Assembly (NCBI RefSeq): GCF_918698085.1
Contig: NZ_CAKKLP010000015.1
Location: forward strand, 62,001 to 126,000
Direction: 5' to 3'
Source: Chryseobacterium sp. Bi04
GTDB lineage: Bacteria > Bacteroidota > Bacteroidia > Flavobacteriales > Weeksellaceae
DNA length: 64,000 bases
Position numbers and translations under genes: made by a program
Shown: in pieces, positions 7,471-15,842 of the stretch
Position numbering within the stretch: position 1 is the stretch's first letter
How the letters are laid out: each line of letters opens with the position of its first letter
Notes under the pieces: model-generated
What the model was told of the DNA's origin: nothing
The model's database searches: none
What the model saw: the letters and a program-made list of their open reading frames with translations, nothing else

Positions 7471-10086
7471 TTACAAACTTTTCAGTTTCTCTTCCAAAAT
7501 GGCAATTTTATCCTGAGCGTCTTTTTGTTTTTTACGCTCAACTTCTACCACTTCCGGTTTGGCATTAGCCACAAACTTTTCATTGGAAAGTTTCTTTTCA
7601 ACTGAAATTAAAAACCCTTTTAAATATTTTACTTCTTCTTCAGTTTTAGCTTTTTCTTCTCCCAGATCTAAGTTTTCACTTAAAGGAATAGACACTTCTG
7701 TTGCTCCTACCAGAAAGGTAAAACTTGGCTTATCAGTTTTCAATCCAAAATGGATCTCCGAAATATTAGCTAATTTTTTCACCACATTATCATTGGCAAA
7801 TTCAGAAGCATTTGTAAATATTTCAACTTCTTCTCTTGGAGAAATCCCTTTAGTCTGACGATAATTTCTAACTCCTGAAATCAGTTCTTTTGCAATTTCA
7901 AAGTTTCTGATTATTTCTTCATTAAAGACATCTGCATTTTTCTGCTGAGCAATAACAAGAGCTTCTTCCATACTTCTTTCCGAAATCAACTGCCAGATTT
8001 CTTCTGACTGGAAAGGCATGAACGGATGAAGCAACTTCATTAATTCTTCAAAGAAAATAATTGTTCTGTCATATACTTCTTTAGAAATCCCTTCTCCATA
8101 ATTAGGCTTAATAGCTTCAAGATACCATCCGCAAAAATCATCCCAAATTAATTTATAGATCAAATGCAGGGCATCAGAGATCCTGAATTTATCAAACTGA
8201 TCATTAATTTCAACAATTGTTTTGTTTAATTTGTTTTCAAACCATTCAATAGCCTGGTGATCTGTAGCTATTGCTGGCTTATCTTCATGCTTCCATCCCT
8301 GAATCAAACGGAAGGCACTCCATATTTTTGTCATGAAATTTCTTCCCTGAAGCATTAAATCTTCGTCGAAAAGAAGGTCATTTCCTGCTGCTGAGCTCAA
8401 TAGGATTCCTACACGAACACCATCAGCACCATATTTATCCATGAGTTCAAGTGGATCCGGAGAGTTTCCTAAAGATTTTGACATCTTTCTTCTCTGCTTA
8501 TCTCTTACAATTCCTGTGAAATAAACATTTTTAAAAGGAACTTCTTTTCTGTACTCCAACCCAGCCATGATCATTCTTGCCACCCAGAAGAAAATAATAT
8601 CCGGGCCGGTAACCAGATCAGATGTCGGGTAATAATAATTAATATCTTTATTGTCAGGATCAATCAATCCATCGAATACAGATATCGGCCACAGCCATGA
8701 TGAGAACCAGGTATCTAATGCATCATCATCCTGCTTAAGGCTTTCTACGGTCAGCTCCTGATTTCCTGTTTTTTGTTTTGCCAGTTCTAAGGCTTCTTCT
8801 TTAGTTTCAGCGACTACAAAATCTTCATCTCCTGTACCATAATAATAAGCAGGGATCTGCTGTCCCCACCAAAGCTGACGGGAGATGTTCCAGTCACGGA
8901 TGTTTTCCATCCAGTGTTTATAGGTGTTTTTAAACTTTTCAGGATAAAATTTTACCTCATCATCCATTACCACATCCAAAGCAGGTTTAGCAATGTCGGA
9001 CATTTTAAGGAACCACTGTACTGAAATTTTAGGCTCTATAACAGCCCCTGTTCTTTCTGATGTTCCTACTTTATTCACATAATCTTCTGCTTTTAACAAA
9101 AGATCCTTTTCTTCTAATTCCTTGGCGATCTGCTTTCTTACTTCAAATCTGTTTTTCCCCGCATAATGAAGACCGTGCTCATTAAGATTTCCGTCATCAT
9201 CCAGAGCATCAATCATTTTCAGCTGATGTTTCTGACCGATCTCATAGTCATTGGTATCGTGTGCAGGCGTAATTTTTAATGCTCCCGTACCGAATTCAAT
9301 ATCTACATATTCATCTTCAATAATCGGAACGACGCGATTTACAATCGGAACAATTACATTTTTACCTTTCAGATGAGCGTATCTCTCATCATTAGGGTTA
9401 ATACATACAGCAGTATCTCCGAAAATAGTTTCAGGACGGGTGGTAGCTACTGAAAGAAATTCTTCAGAGCCTTCGATTTTATATTTAAGGAAATAAAGCT
9501 TCCCGTTCTGTTCTTTAAATATGACCTCTTCATCTGAAATATTGGTTTTTGCTTCCGGATCCCAGTTTACCATTCTGTAGCCTCTGTAGATTAATCCTTT
9601 ATTATAAAGATCTACAAAGCTTTTAATCACCTGTTGTGAAAGTTTGTCTTCCAGGGTAAAACGGGTTCTGTCCCAATCGCATGAACATCCTAATTTTTTT
9701 AGCTGCTCAAGGATGGTTCCTCCATATTTATTCGTCCATTCCCAGGCATGCTCCAGGAATTGTTCACGGGTAATATCTGACTTACTGATTCCTTCAGACT
9801 TCAGTTTAGCAACAACTTTAGCTTCGGTAGCAATGGAAGCGTGGTCTGTTCCCGGAATCCAACAAGCATTAAATCCACGCATTCTTGCACGACGGACCAG
9901 AACATCTTGAATGGTATTGTTCAGCATATGTCCCATGTGTAATATCCCCGTAACGTTTGGCGGAGGTATTACCACAGTATATGGAGGTTTCTCATTAGGT
10001 TCTGAGTGGAAATACTTATTTTCCAACCAGTAATTGTACCATTTTTGTTCTGTTTCCTGTGGATTGTACTTTTCTGAAATCTGCAT
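7471..10086 (-). CDS. valS: Valyl-tRNA synthetase
   Basis: Charges tRNA-Val with valine using ATP. It is a class Ia synthetase of about 871 residues from the ATG at 10086 (MQISEKYNPQETEQKWYNYW); the ATG at 10110 adds eight unconserved residues. The HIGH motif appears as HMGH at residues 50-53 after PPPNVTGIL, and KMSKS lies in RRKMSKSLGNS near residue 537. The editing (CP1) domain sits between them, and the C-terminus ends in the coiled-coil arm typical of ValRS (alternating Lys/Glu, ending KIAILEEKLKSL). The gene is full length. It diverges from the DUF1573 gene with about 130 bases between starts. Confidence 0.97.
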   Translation of the reverse strand: MQISEKYNPQETEQKWYNYWLENKYFHSEPNEKPPYTVVIPPPNVTGILHMGHMLNNTIQDVLVRRARMRGFNACWIPGTDHASIATEAKVVAKLKSEGISKSDITREQFLEHAWEWTNKYGGTILEQLKKLGCSCDWDRTRFTLEDKLSQQVIKSFVDLYNKGLIYRGYRMVNWDPEAKTNISDEEVIFKEQNGKLYFLKYKIEGSEEFLSVATTRPETIFGDTAVCINPNDERYAHLKGKNVIVPIVNRVVPIIEDEYVDIEFGTGALKITPAHDTNDYEIGQKHQLKMIDALDDDGNLNEHGLHYAGKNRFEVRKQIAKELEEKDLLLKAEDYVNKVGTSERTGAVIEPKISVQWFLKMSDIAKPALDVVMDDEVKFYPEKFKNTYKHWMENIRDWNISRQLWWGQQIPAYYYGTGDEDFVVAETKEEALELAKQKTGNQELTVESLKQDDDALDTWFSSWLWPISVFDGLIDPDNKDINYYYPTSDLVTGPDIIFFWVARMIMAGLEYRKEVPFKNVYFTGIVRDKQRRKMSKSLGNSPDPLELMDKYGADGVRVGILLSSAAGNDLLFDEDLMLQGRNFMTKIWSAFRLIQGWKHEDKPAIATDHQAIEWFENKLNKTIVEINDQFDKFRISDALHLIYKLIWDDFCGWYLEAIKPNYGEGISKEVYDRTIIFFEELMKLLHPFMPFQSEEIWQLISERSMEEALVIAQQKNADVFNEEIIRNFEIAKELISGVRNYRQTKGISPREEVEIFTNASEFANDNVVKKLANISEIHFGLKTDKPSFTFLVGATEVSIPLSENLDLGEEKAKTEEEVKYLKGFLISVEKKLSNEKFVANAKPEVVEVERKKQKDAQDKIAILEEKLKSL

Positions 10087-10214
10087 AAATTCTATTTCTT
10101 TGGCTTGCAATTTGCAAAAATAGTCTAAAGAAAAAAATTTTTAAGCATGAATTAAAATAATTTTTAACTTTGTTTCACAAAATTTATCTAACAAACATAT
10201 TAACATTCAAGAAT

Positions 10215-10679
10215 ATGAAGAAATTAATTGCAGGAATTGCTTTATTCGGAACATTTGCTCTGGCATCTGCACAAACTATTACATTTGATAAAACTACTTT
10301 CGACTACGGTACTATTAAGCCTAATGCTGATGGGACAAGGTTTTTTACAGTAACAAACACTGGGGATAAGCCTTTGATCATTTCAAATGTAAAACCTTCT
10401 TGCGGGTGTACAACTCCGGAATTCAGCCAGGATCCTATCATGCCAGGAAAATCTGCTAAGATCAAAGTTGGATACAACACAGCTCTTAACGGAGGATTCA
10501 ACAAAATGATTGAGGTTTTCTCTAATGACCCTGCCAACAGCAGAAGTGTAATTTACATTAAAGGTAATATAGATGCTAACGCCCCTGAAGCAAAAGTATT
10601 AACTCCTGCTGAGCAGAAAGAAGCTGCAAAAGCTGAGAAAAAAGCTGCAAAACTAGCTAAGAAAGCTGCAGTGAAGTAA
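10215..10679 (+). CDS. Secreted DUF1573 domain protein
   Basis: The start at 10215 gives a clean signal peptide (MKKLIAGIALFGTFALASA, then QTITFD), so this start is preferred over the upstream ATG at 10170. The mature part is a DUF1573 Ig-like domain with the family pattern FDYGTIKPNADGTRFFTVTN and SNVKPSCGCTTPEFS (CGC). It ends in a Lys/Ala-rich tail from about residue 125. Such proteins are periplasmic or outer-surface proteins common in Bacteroidetes; their role is unknown. A strong terminator follows about 20 bases after the stop. Confidence 0.88.
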   Translation: MKKLIAGIALFGTFALASAQTITFDKTTFDYGTIKPNADGTRFFTVTNTGDKPLIISNVKPSCGCTTPEFSQDPIMPGKSAKIKVGYNTALNGGFNKMIEVFSNDPANSRSVIYIKGNIDANAPEAKVLTPAEQKEAAKAEKKAAKLAKKAAVK

Positions 10680-10700
10680 ATTCTACTTAAAAAATAAAAG

Positions 10701-10727
10701 AACCGTCTCCCTGGAGGCGGTTTTTTT
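10701..10727 (+). terminator. Terminator after the DUF1573 gene
   Basis: AACCGTCTCC, loop CT, GGAGGCGGTT (one G-T wobble), followed by seven T. Confidence 0.9.
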
Positions 10728-10736
10728 ATTACATTT

Positions 10737-10842
10737 TGTCCCGTCCTGAAATAGCGATACATAAAAAAACCAAAGCAAAAATAAATTTACTCTGGTTTAA
10801 TTATTTACTTTTATCCTTTAATTTGTATCGTTATTTCAGGAC
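10737..10842. mobile_element. MITE-like element with 18-bp inverted ends
   Basis: GTCCTGAAATAGCGATAC (10743-10760) and GTATCGTTATTTCAGGAC (10825-10842) are inverted with one mismatch and bracket about 64 bases with no ORF. Inside is a second small inverted pair (AAACCA and TGGTTT). The left end is preceded by TGTCCC, the same outer bases as the element at 12026, but the right end has lost the matching GGGACA. No target duplication is visible. It may be an internally deleted insertion-sequence end pair. No transposase is present. Confidence 0.55.
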
Positions 10843-10857
10843 TAGTCATTTATATAA

Positions 10858-10906
10858 GCTGATGGCTGATGGCTGATGGCTGATGGCTGATGGCTGATGG
10901 CTGATG
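10858..10906 (+). repeat. Tandem heptamer repeat, 7 x GCTGATG
   Basis: Seven perfect head-to-tail copies of GCTGATG followed by a partial copy. It lies 70-120 bases upstream of the PPK2 start codon, a position where length change by replication slippage could alter promoter spacing. Confidence 0.95.
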
Positions 10907-10918
10907 GCTAGCAAAGAT

Positions 10919-10965
10919 CTTTTAATCTTTTAATCTTTTAATCTTTTAATCTTTTAATCTTTAAT
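10919..10965 (+). repeat. Tandem octamer repeat, 5 x CTTTTAAT plus one CTTTAAT
   Basis: Five perfect octamers (10919-10958) and one copy shortened by one T, ending 12 bases before the PPK2 ATG. The array fills the -59 to -13 region of the gene, where the promoter or untranslated leader must lie. Confidence 0.95.
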
Positions 10966-10977
10966 CTTTATAAATAT

Positions 10978-11847
10978 ATGGACACCAATTTCTCAGATGA
11001 CTTTCAGGTAAAGGGCACATTCTCAATAAAAAAAACGCCAACATCTTATAAGGGAAAACTTACCAAAGAAGAAGGGGCGCAATTGTTAATTAAAGAAAAA
11101 GAAAAGCTTCGCGAACTGCAGGAAAAGCTATATGCAGATGGCAGCCAGTCTCTGCTTGTTGTATTGCAGGCAATGGATGCTGCTGGGAAAGACAGTATGA
11201 TAGAACATGTCTTTGGAGGTGTAAACCCGCAAGGCTGTAATGTAACCAGTTTTAAAACGCCAAGTTCCCGGGAATATTCCCATGATTTTTTATGGAGGCA
11301 TTATCTGGCTCTACCTCAGAAAGGAATGATTGGAATTTTCAACCGTTCACATTATGAAAGTGTCCTGGTATGTAAAGTACATCCTGAATATAACCTAAGT
11401 GAGAAAACCTGGTCTTCGGTAAAAGATTTTGATACTAAGTTCTGGGAAAACCGATATGAAAGCATCAGAAATTTCGAAAAGCATCTTTCGCAAAACGGAA
11501 CAACCATTATTAAGATCTTTCTGAATGTGTCTAAAGATGAGCAGAAGAAAAGGTTACTGGACAGAATTAATGAACAGGAAAAAAACTGGAAATTTTCTGC
11601 CGGAGACCTTCCGGAAAGAGTGCTATTTGATCAGTATATGGAAGCTTACGAGACAGCCATCAATGAAACTTCTAAGGATCACGCTCCATGGTATGTACTT
11701 CCTGCCGACAATAAATGGTTTGCCAGAGTGGCCGCTATACAGATCATCATTGATACTCTTGAAAAGATGAATTTGAAATATCCGGAACTTTCTGAAAAAA
11801 ACAAGCAGAGTCTTATAGATTCTAAAAACATTCTTGAGAACGAATAA
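10978..11847 (+). CDS. ppk2: Polyphosphate kinase 2 family protein
   Basis: PPK2 enzymes move phosphate between polyphosphate and nucleotides. The Walker A segment QAMDAAGKDS (residues 65-73) and the lid/Walker B segment IFNRSHYESV (about 120-129) match PPK2. At 289 residues, single-domain and with NRSHYE, it fits the class that phosphorylates AMP and ADP (described for Cytophaga hutchinsonii and relatives) rather than the two-domain AMP-only class; the subclass is inference. It is cytoplasmic and monocistronic, with a terminator after it. The two microsatellites before its start are the notable feature. Confidence 0.9.
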   Translation: MDTNFSDDFQVKGTFSIKKTPTSYKGKLTKEEGAQLLIKEKEKLRELQEKLYADGSQSLLVVLQAMDAAGKDSMIEHVFGGVNPQGCNVTSFKTPSSREYSHDFLWRHYLALPQKGMIGIFNRSHYESVLVCKVHPEYNLSEKTWSSVKDFDTKFWENRYESIRNFEKHLSQNGTTIIKIFLNVSKDEQKKRLLDRINEQEKNWKFSAGDLPERVLFDQYMEAYETAINETSKDHAPWYVLPADNKWFARVAAIQIIIDTLEKMNLKYPELSEKNKQSLIDSKNILENE

Positions 11848-11849
11848 TT

Positions 11850-11934
11850 ATTTAATAAAATCAATTATTTTATTAAATATTTTTAACATAAATACATAAT
11901 AATGTGAATAATTTTCTATTCACATTATTTTTTT
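11850..11934 (+). terminator. Double hairpin terminator region after ppk2
   Basis: First, an all-A/T perfect 12-bp inverted repeat (11850-11861 with 11867-11878). Second, AATGTGAATA (11901-11910) with TATTCACATT (11917-11926), loop ATTTTC, followed by ATTTTTTTT. The second is a standard intrinsic terminator. Confidence 0.75.
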
Positions 11935-11984
11935 TATATATTTATCATTACAATTTTACACCTTTATCATTAAAAACTTTAACT

Positions 11985-12038
11985 ATGAAAAAACAGTTCT
12001 TGCCATCAGCCTTTATTCTCTTAGGTGTCCCTTCCTAA
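11985..12038 (+). pseudogene. Truncated start of a secreted protein gene
   Basis: ATG at 11985 begins MKKQFLPSAFILLGVPS and then hits TAA at 12036. The first 14 residues look like a signal peptide start (KK, then a hydrophobic run). Codon 15 onward is already inside the left end of the 53-bp inverted-repeat element at 12026, and nothing coding resumes after the element. I infer a secreted protein or lipoprotein gene cut by an insertion and then deleted; the identity is lost. Confidence 0.5.
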
Positions 12039-12078
12039 AATAAGTCGGTTTTCTGTCAACTTATTTTAGGAAGGGACA
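12026..12078. mobile_element. 53-bp element with perfect 20-bp inverted ends
   Basis: TGTCCCTTCCTAAAATAAGT (12026-12045) and its exact reverse complement (12059-12078) face each other across 13 bases. The ends begin TGT and finish ACA, as in many insertion sequences, but there is no room for a transposase. It is either a collapsed insertion sequence or a very small MITE. It interrupts the short signal-peptide ORF starting at 11985. Confidence 0.6.
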
Positions 12079-12083
12079 AAACT

Positions 12084-12122
12084 AAAAAAATAAGCGGAGA
12101 AAAATCTCCGCTTATTTTTTTA
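12084..12122. terminator. Strong bidirectional terminator
   Basis: Perfect AATAAGCGGAGA/TCTCCGCTTATT hairpin with an AAAA loop, flanked by A7 and T7. It lies just downstream (leftward) of rnpB and downstream of the broken secreted gene, so it can end transcripts from both sides. Confidence 0.85.
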
Positions 12123-12153
12123 TACTATAAGTATCTTCAATATAAGAAAAATA

Positions 12154-12473
12154 CGAGAAAATCTATAAGCCGGATTTTGTGCTTCCGAAGAAGTGCCTGT
12201 TATTTATCTACGTCTTACATTACTGCAAGACTTGAGCTGATTACCCCTCGGCTTTCAGGACGAGCCGCCCCTATTTCCATTACTGAAAAGAACCGATATA
12301 CTTACCATTGCACCGCAAAGAGTTTACCTGGTTTCACTACAGCCGAACTGTACCTGCTTTCTGTTGCACTTGTCCTACCCTCACGGGTGACGGATGTTAT
12401 CCGCTTTGCTGCTCTATGGTGTCCGGACTTTCCTACCCTTGCCGAAACAAGAATCAACAAGCCGATTTTCTCG
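12154..12473 (-). ncRNA. rnpB: RNase P RNA (type A)
   Basis: The catalytic RNA that trims the 5' leader from pre-tRNAs. Read leftward, the RNA contains the universal GGAAAGTCCGGAC core (reverse complement at 12420-12432), a CACCCGTGAGGGTAGGACAAGTGCAACAG-type region in two halves around 12340-12400, and the 3' ACAAAATCCGGCTTAT core (12165-12180). The outer helix P1 is visible as perfect 10-base arms 12464-12473 and 12154-12163, which set the ends. A TATCTTTG -7 element (12480-12487) sits six bases before the predicted 5' end, in agreement. A strong terminator follows the 3' end. Confidence 0.93.
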
Positions 12474-12479
12474 CGGATG

Positions 12480-12487
12480 CAAAGATA
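12480..12487 (-). promoter_or_regulatory. -7 promoter element of rnpB
   Basis: Reads TATCTTTG on the minus strand, an exact match to the Bacteroidetes TAnnTTTG element. Its distance from helix P1 puts the start site at about 12473. Confidence 0.7.
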
Positions 12488-12611
12488 CATAAATTTAAGG
12501 AAGGCTGAAAAACTGAGTAGATAAATAAGTTAATCGCCTTTTTAAGTATTTGCCCAATATAATTCTTCATCTATTAACACATTATTATTATCTTCGTGGC
12601 ATTATACATCT

Positions 12612-13103
12612 ATGAATTCCAGGGAAAAAGAATTTGCGCAGCTTATTAAAGATAATCAGGGTCTGATTATTAAGGTATCTCGCTTATATACTAATTCTCT
12701 TGAAGATGAAGAAGATCTTTTCCAGGAAATCGTTTTACAGCTTTGGAGAAGTTATGATTCTTTTAAAGGAAATTCCAAAATTTCGACGTGGATGTATCGT
12801 GTAGCGCTTAATACAGCCATTACTCTTTTCAGAAAAAAAAGCAAAAGCCTTCCTACGAATGAACTGGACATCAACCACAGAGACTTTGTGGAAGATGATG
12901 ATGAAAAACAACAACAGATTTCGCTTTTGTATACTGTAATCAAGACTCTTCCTAATATAGAAAGAGCCATTGTCATGATGTATCTTGACGATCTGCCTTA
13001 CAAGGATATTGCAGAAAACCTCGGAATTACCGAAGTCAATGCACGTGTGAAAATGAACAGATTAAAGAAAACCCTTAAAGAACAGATGGAAAAATATGCC
13101 TGA
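12612..13103 (+). CDS. ECF-type RNA polymerase sigma factor
   Basis: A 163-residue sigma-70 family factor. Region 2 reads DEEDLFQEIVLQLWRSYDSFKGNSK... followed by WMYRVALN (about residues 27-65), and region 4 reads LPYKDIAENLGITEVNARVK (about 130-150). Region 3 is absent, as in extracytoplasmic-function sigma factors. It directs RNA polymerase to a small regulon of unknown signal. Its stop overlaps the start of the membrane protein at 13096 by eight bases, which suggests that protein is its regulator. Confidence 0.92.
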   Translation: MNSREKEFAQLIKDNQGLIIKVSRLYTNSLEDEEDLFQEIVLQLWRSYDSFKGNSKISTWMYRVALNTAITLFRKKSKSLPTNELDINHRDFVEDDDEKQQQISLLYTVIKTLPNIERAIVMMYLDDLPYKDIAENLGITEVNARVKMNRLKKTLKEQMEKYA

Positions 13104-13770
13104 ATTTGATTTAGATAGCTTTAAGAAAACATGGCAGGAACAGCCTGTGCAGCCAAAATATGACAACACTGAAATCCTTCAGATGCTGAATAGAAAATCA
13201 CGCAATTATATAAAGTATATTTTCTGGATCAGTGTTGTAGAATTCCTGTTTTTTTCTGTCTTAGGTCTGTTTTATTTCTTTCAGGAAGAAGAATCAGACA
13301 GCTTCCGTAATGTATTGGAAAGACTGGGCGCACAGGGAGCACCTGAAGTAGAAGATAATTTCGGCCACGTTTATTTAGCTATAAAGATTTTAAGCCTGCT
13401 CATCACTGCATATTTTGTATTGAAATTCTATCAGAACTACCGTAAAATAAAGATTGAAGAAAATCTTAAAGGACTTATTACGAAAATTATTAAATTCAAG
13501 AAAACTGTGAATGCATTTATTCTTATCAGTATTGTTCTTCTGGTAGCTTTTACCTTTGTATTAATTGCTTTTATATTTTATACTTTAAACTCTCAGAATA
13601 TACAGCCTACCAATTCTAATCTCACCATCATTATCGTTGGAATTGTAGTGAGTACACTTCTTGCCGTATCAATGATCTGGTTTTATTACAAATTGGTGTA
13701 TGGAAGTATCATTAAAAAGCTAGACAAAAATCTGGACCAGCTGAAAAGAATAGATTCCGAGGAAAATTAA
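13096..13770 (+). CDS. Membrane protein co-encoded with the ECF sigma factor, candidate anti-sigma
   Basis: 224 residues with a cytoplasmic-looking N-terminal about 35 residues (DLDSFKKTWQEQPVQP) and four hydrophobic segments near residues 36-58, 85-105, 128-155 and 166-190. The layout (short soluble N-terminus, then membrane helices) and the eight-base overlap with the sigma gene fit an inner-membrane anti-sigma factor, but no conserved zinc motif is seen. Similar flavobacterial proteins are often left as hypothetical. The role is inference from context. Confidence 0.65.
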   Translation: MPEFDLDSFKKTWQEQPVQPKYDNTEILQMLNRKSRNYIKYIFWISVVEFLFFSVLGLFYFFQEEESDSFRNVLERLGAQGAPEVEDNFGHVYLAIKILSLLITAYFVLKFYQNYRKIKIEENLKGLITKIIKFKKTVNAFILISIVLLVAFTFVLIAFIFYTLNSQNIQPTNSNLTIIIVGIVVSTLLAVSMIWFYYKLVYGSIIKKLDKNLDQLKRIDSEEN

Positions 13771-13793
13771 TACGGCCAGCCCATAGTTAAAGA

Positions 13794-13816
13794 TATATTT
13801 GTTAAATTTATTTAAC
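13794..13816 (+). promoter_or_regulatory. -7 element and adjacent palindrome before the acyl-CoA ligase
   Basis: TATATTTG (13794-13801) fits TAnnTTTG. It runs straight into the 16-base palindrome GTTAAAT-TT-ATTTAAC (13801-13816), placed at the expected transcription start, a good position for a repressor site. Confidence 0.45.
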
Positions 13817-13829
13817 CAAATCTTATACT

Positions 13830-15455
13830 ATGCCATTATCTTATGTCTACGGAGCTTCTGAAATTCCGTTATTAGGACAAACTATCGGAGGAAATCTTAA
13901 AAATACAGTTGAAAAATACCCCAACCAGGAAGCATTAGTCTGTGTTCATCAGAATTACAGAGCCACTTATCAGGAATTTTATAATCAGACAACCGCCATT
14001 GCAAAAGCCCTATTATTTTTAGGAGCAAAATCCGGAGACCGGATCGGGATATGGTCTGCTAATAGATATGAATGGGTACTTTTACAATATGCTACTGCTA
14101 GGATAGGAACCATTTTAGTCAACATCAACCCTGCCTATAGAACCCATGAACTTACCTATGTTCTCAACCAGTCTGAGGTTCGCTTTATTTTTTCTTCATT
14201 AAGCTTTAAGTCCAGTAATTATAAGGAAATGGTAGAGTATGCAAAAGAAGTATGCCCCAGCCTTGAACATGAAATTTTCTTTGACGAAAACTGGGATGAT
14301 TTTGTGAATAACGGACAGGATATTTCAGATGAGGTCCTTCATAGTTTTGAGGAACATGTACAGTTTGACGATCCTGTTAATATTCAGTATACCTCAGGTA
14401 CTACGGGATTTCCGAAAGGAGTGACGTTATCCCACCATAATATTTTAAATAATGGATACTTTATTGGAATAAGGTTGAGATACACAGAAAAAGACCGGGT
14501 CTGTATTCCCGTTCCTTTCTATCACTGTTTTGGAATGGTTATCGGAAACATATGCTGTACTGTCCACGGAGCCTGTATGGTTATTCCTAATGACAGTTTT
14601 GATCCCGATAAGACCTTAAAAACGGTTTCTGATGAAAAATGTACCTCATTATATGGTGTCCCTACTATGTTTATTGCAGAACTGGCTGTTAAAGATTTTG
14701 ATACTTATGATTTTTCAAGTTTAAGAACGGGTGTTATGGCAGGATCTGTCTGTCCGCCGGAAATCATGAAAAAAGTTGAAAACCTTATGAACATCAAAGA
14801 AATGAGCATCTGCTACGGAATGACGGAAACTTCTCCTGTTTCCACTCAGACGCTGATAGGAACTCCTTTGGAAAAGCAAGTCAGCACAGTAGGAACAGTG
14901 CAGGATCATTTGGAAATAAAAATCGTTGACGAAAATGGAAGAATACTAAAACGAGGAGAGCATGGTGAGCTATGTACCAGAGGTTATTCTGTCATGTTGA
15001 AATACTGGAATGATCCTGAAAATACCAAAAAGGTACTGGATAATGCCCGATGGATGCACACCGGAGATATGGCCGTAATGGATAAGGACGGATATATTAC
15101 CATTTCAGGAAGAATCAAAGATCTTATTATCAGGGGTGGAGAAAATATTTCACCAAAGGAAATTGAAGATTTCCTATATACCTACACTCATATTCTTGAT
15201 GTTCAAATCATTGGAGTACCCAGTGAAAAATTTGGGGAAGAAATAATGGCATGGGTCAAGGTGAGAAAAGGTTTTACAATCACAGAAGAAGAGCTATTGG
15301 ATTATTGTAAAGGAAAAATTGCTCATTATAAAGTCCCGAAGTACTGGAAATTTGTAGATGAATTCCCAATGACCATTTCCGGAAAGGTAAGAAAAGTGGA
15401 AATGAGAGAGATTTCTATGAAGGAATTAGGTATGGAAAATTCAAGAAATTCGTAA
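13830..15455 (+). CDS. Fatty-acyl-CoA ligase, AMP-binding family
   Basis: A 541-residue member of the ANL adenylating enzymes that activates a carboxylic acid with ATP and couples it to CoA. Motifs in order: the phosphate loop TSGTTGFPKG (about residues 190-199), YGMTETSPVS, the TGD in HTGDMAVMDKDGYITISGR, the hinge GRIKDLIIRGGENISPKEIE, and the C-terminal catalytic Lys in SGKVRKVEM. The sequence is most like medium/long-chain acyl-CoA synthetases (ACSF2/FadD-like). It has no signal peptide and its own promoter with a palindrome at the start site. Chain-length specificity is not readable. Confidence 0.9.
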   Translation: MPLSYVYGASEIPLLGQTIGGNLKNTVEKYPNQEALVCVHQNYRATYQEFYNQTTAIAKALLFLGAKSGDRIGIWSANRYEWVLLQYATARIGTILVNINPAYRTHELTYVLNQSEVRFIFSSLSFKSSNYKEMVEYAKEVCPSLEHEIFFDENWDDFVNNGQDISDEVLHSFEEHVQFDDPVNIQYTSGTTGFPKGVTLSHHNILNNGYFIGIRLRYTEKDRVCIPVPFYHCFGMVIGNICCTVHGACMVIPNDSFDPDKTLKTVSDEKCTSLYGVPTMFIAELAVKDFDTYDFSSLRTGVMAGSVCPPEIMKKVENLMNIKEMSICYGMTETSPVSTQTLIGTPLEKQVSTVGTVQDHLEIKIVDENGRILKRGEHGELCTRGYSVMLKYWNDPENTKKVLDNARWMHTGDMAVMDKDGYITISGRIKDLIIRGGENISPKEIEDFLYTYTHILDVQIIGVPSEKFGEEIMAWVKVRKGFTITEEELLDYCKGKIAHYKVPKYWKFVDEFPMTISGKVRKVEMREISMKELGMENSRNS

Positions 15456-15842
15456 AAAATCTGGAATCACCCACTGTAAAGGAAAAAAAGAAAAAAAAAG
15501 CGTTCCTTTTTTTTATGAAAAAATTTATAAAAAAGCGGAATGGGTTCATCATTTAATTGGTGAACTTTATTTTTTTTGAAAAAATTTTTCATTCATCAGG
15601 TTTTTATATAAAAAGTTAGAATTATTTAAGACACTTTTTAGTGAAAAGCTCTTAAACAAGGGATTTACAGCCACTATAAAACTTATTAAATATTCAATGT
15701 CTGTTTTTGATATTTAATGTGAATATATTATCTATTTTAAGGAAAATACATACATATGATAAACAAAATTTGTTTTTTTCTCCTTTCAAAGTGAGTAGTG
15801 TAGAATAAAATCCTATATTTAGACCAGACAAAAAAACTAATA
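15456..15842. other. Gene-free spacer before the lanthipeptide region
   Basis: An A/T-rich 387-base stretch. AAAGGAA (15478-15484) can pair with TTCCTTT (15503-15509) followed by more T, a weak terminator for the acyl-CoA ligase. TATATTTA shortly before 15843 is a near match to the -7 element. I see no ORF or structured RNA. Confidence 0.5.

Noticed and set aside
12177..12524. A 115-codon open frame over the rnpB region.
   Set aside because: It is a shadow of the structured RNase P RNA, whose conserved core and helix P1 are clear on the other strand.
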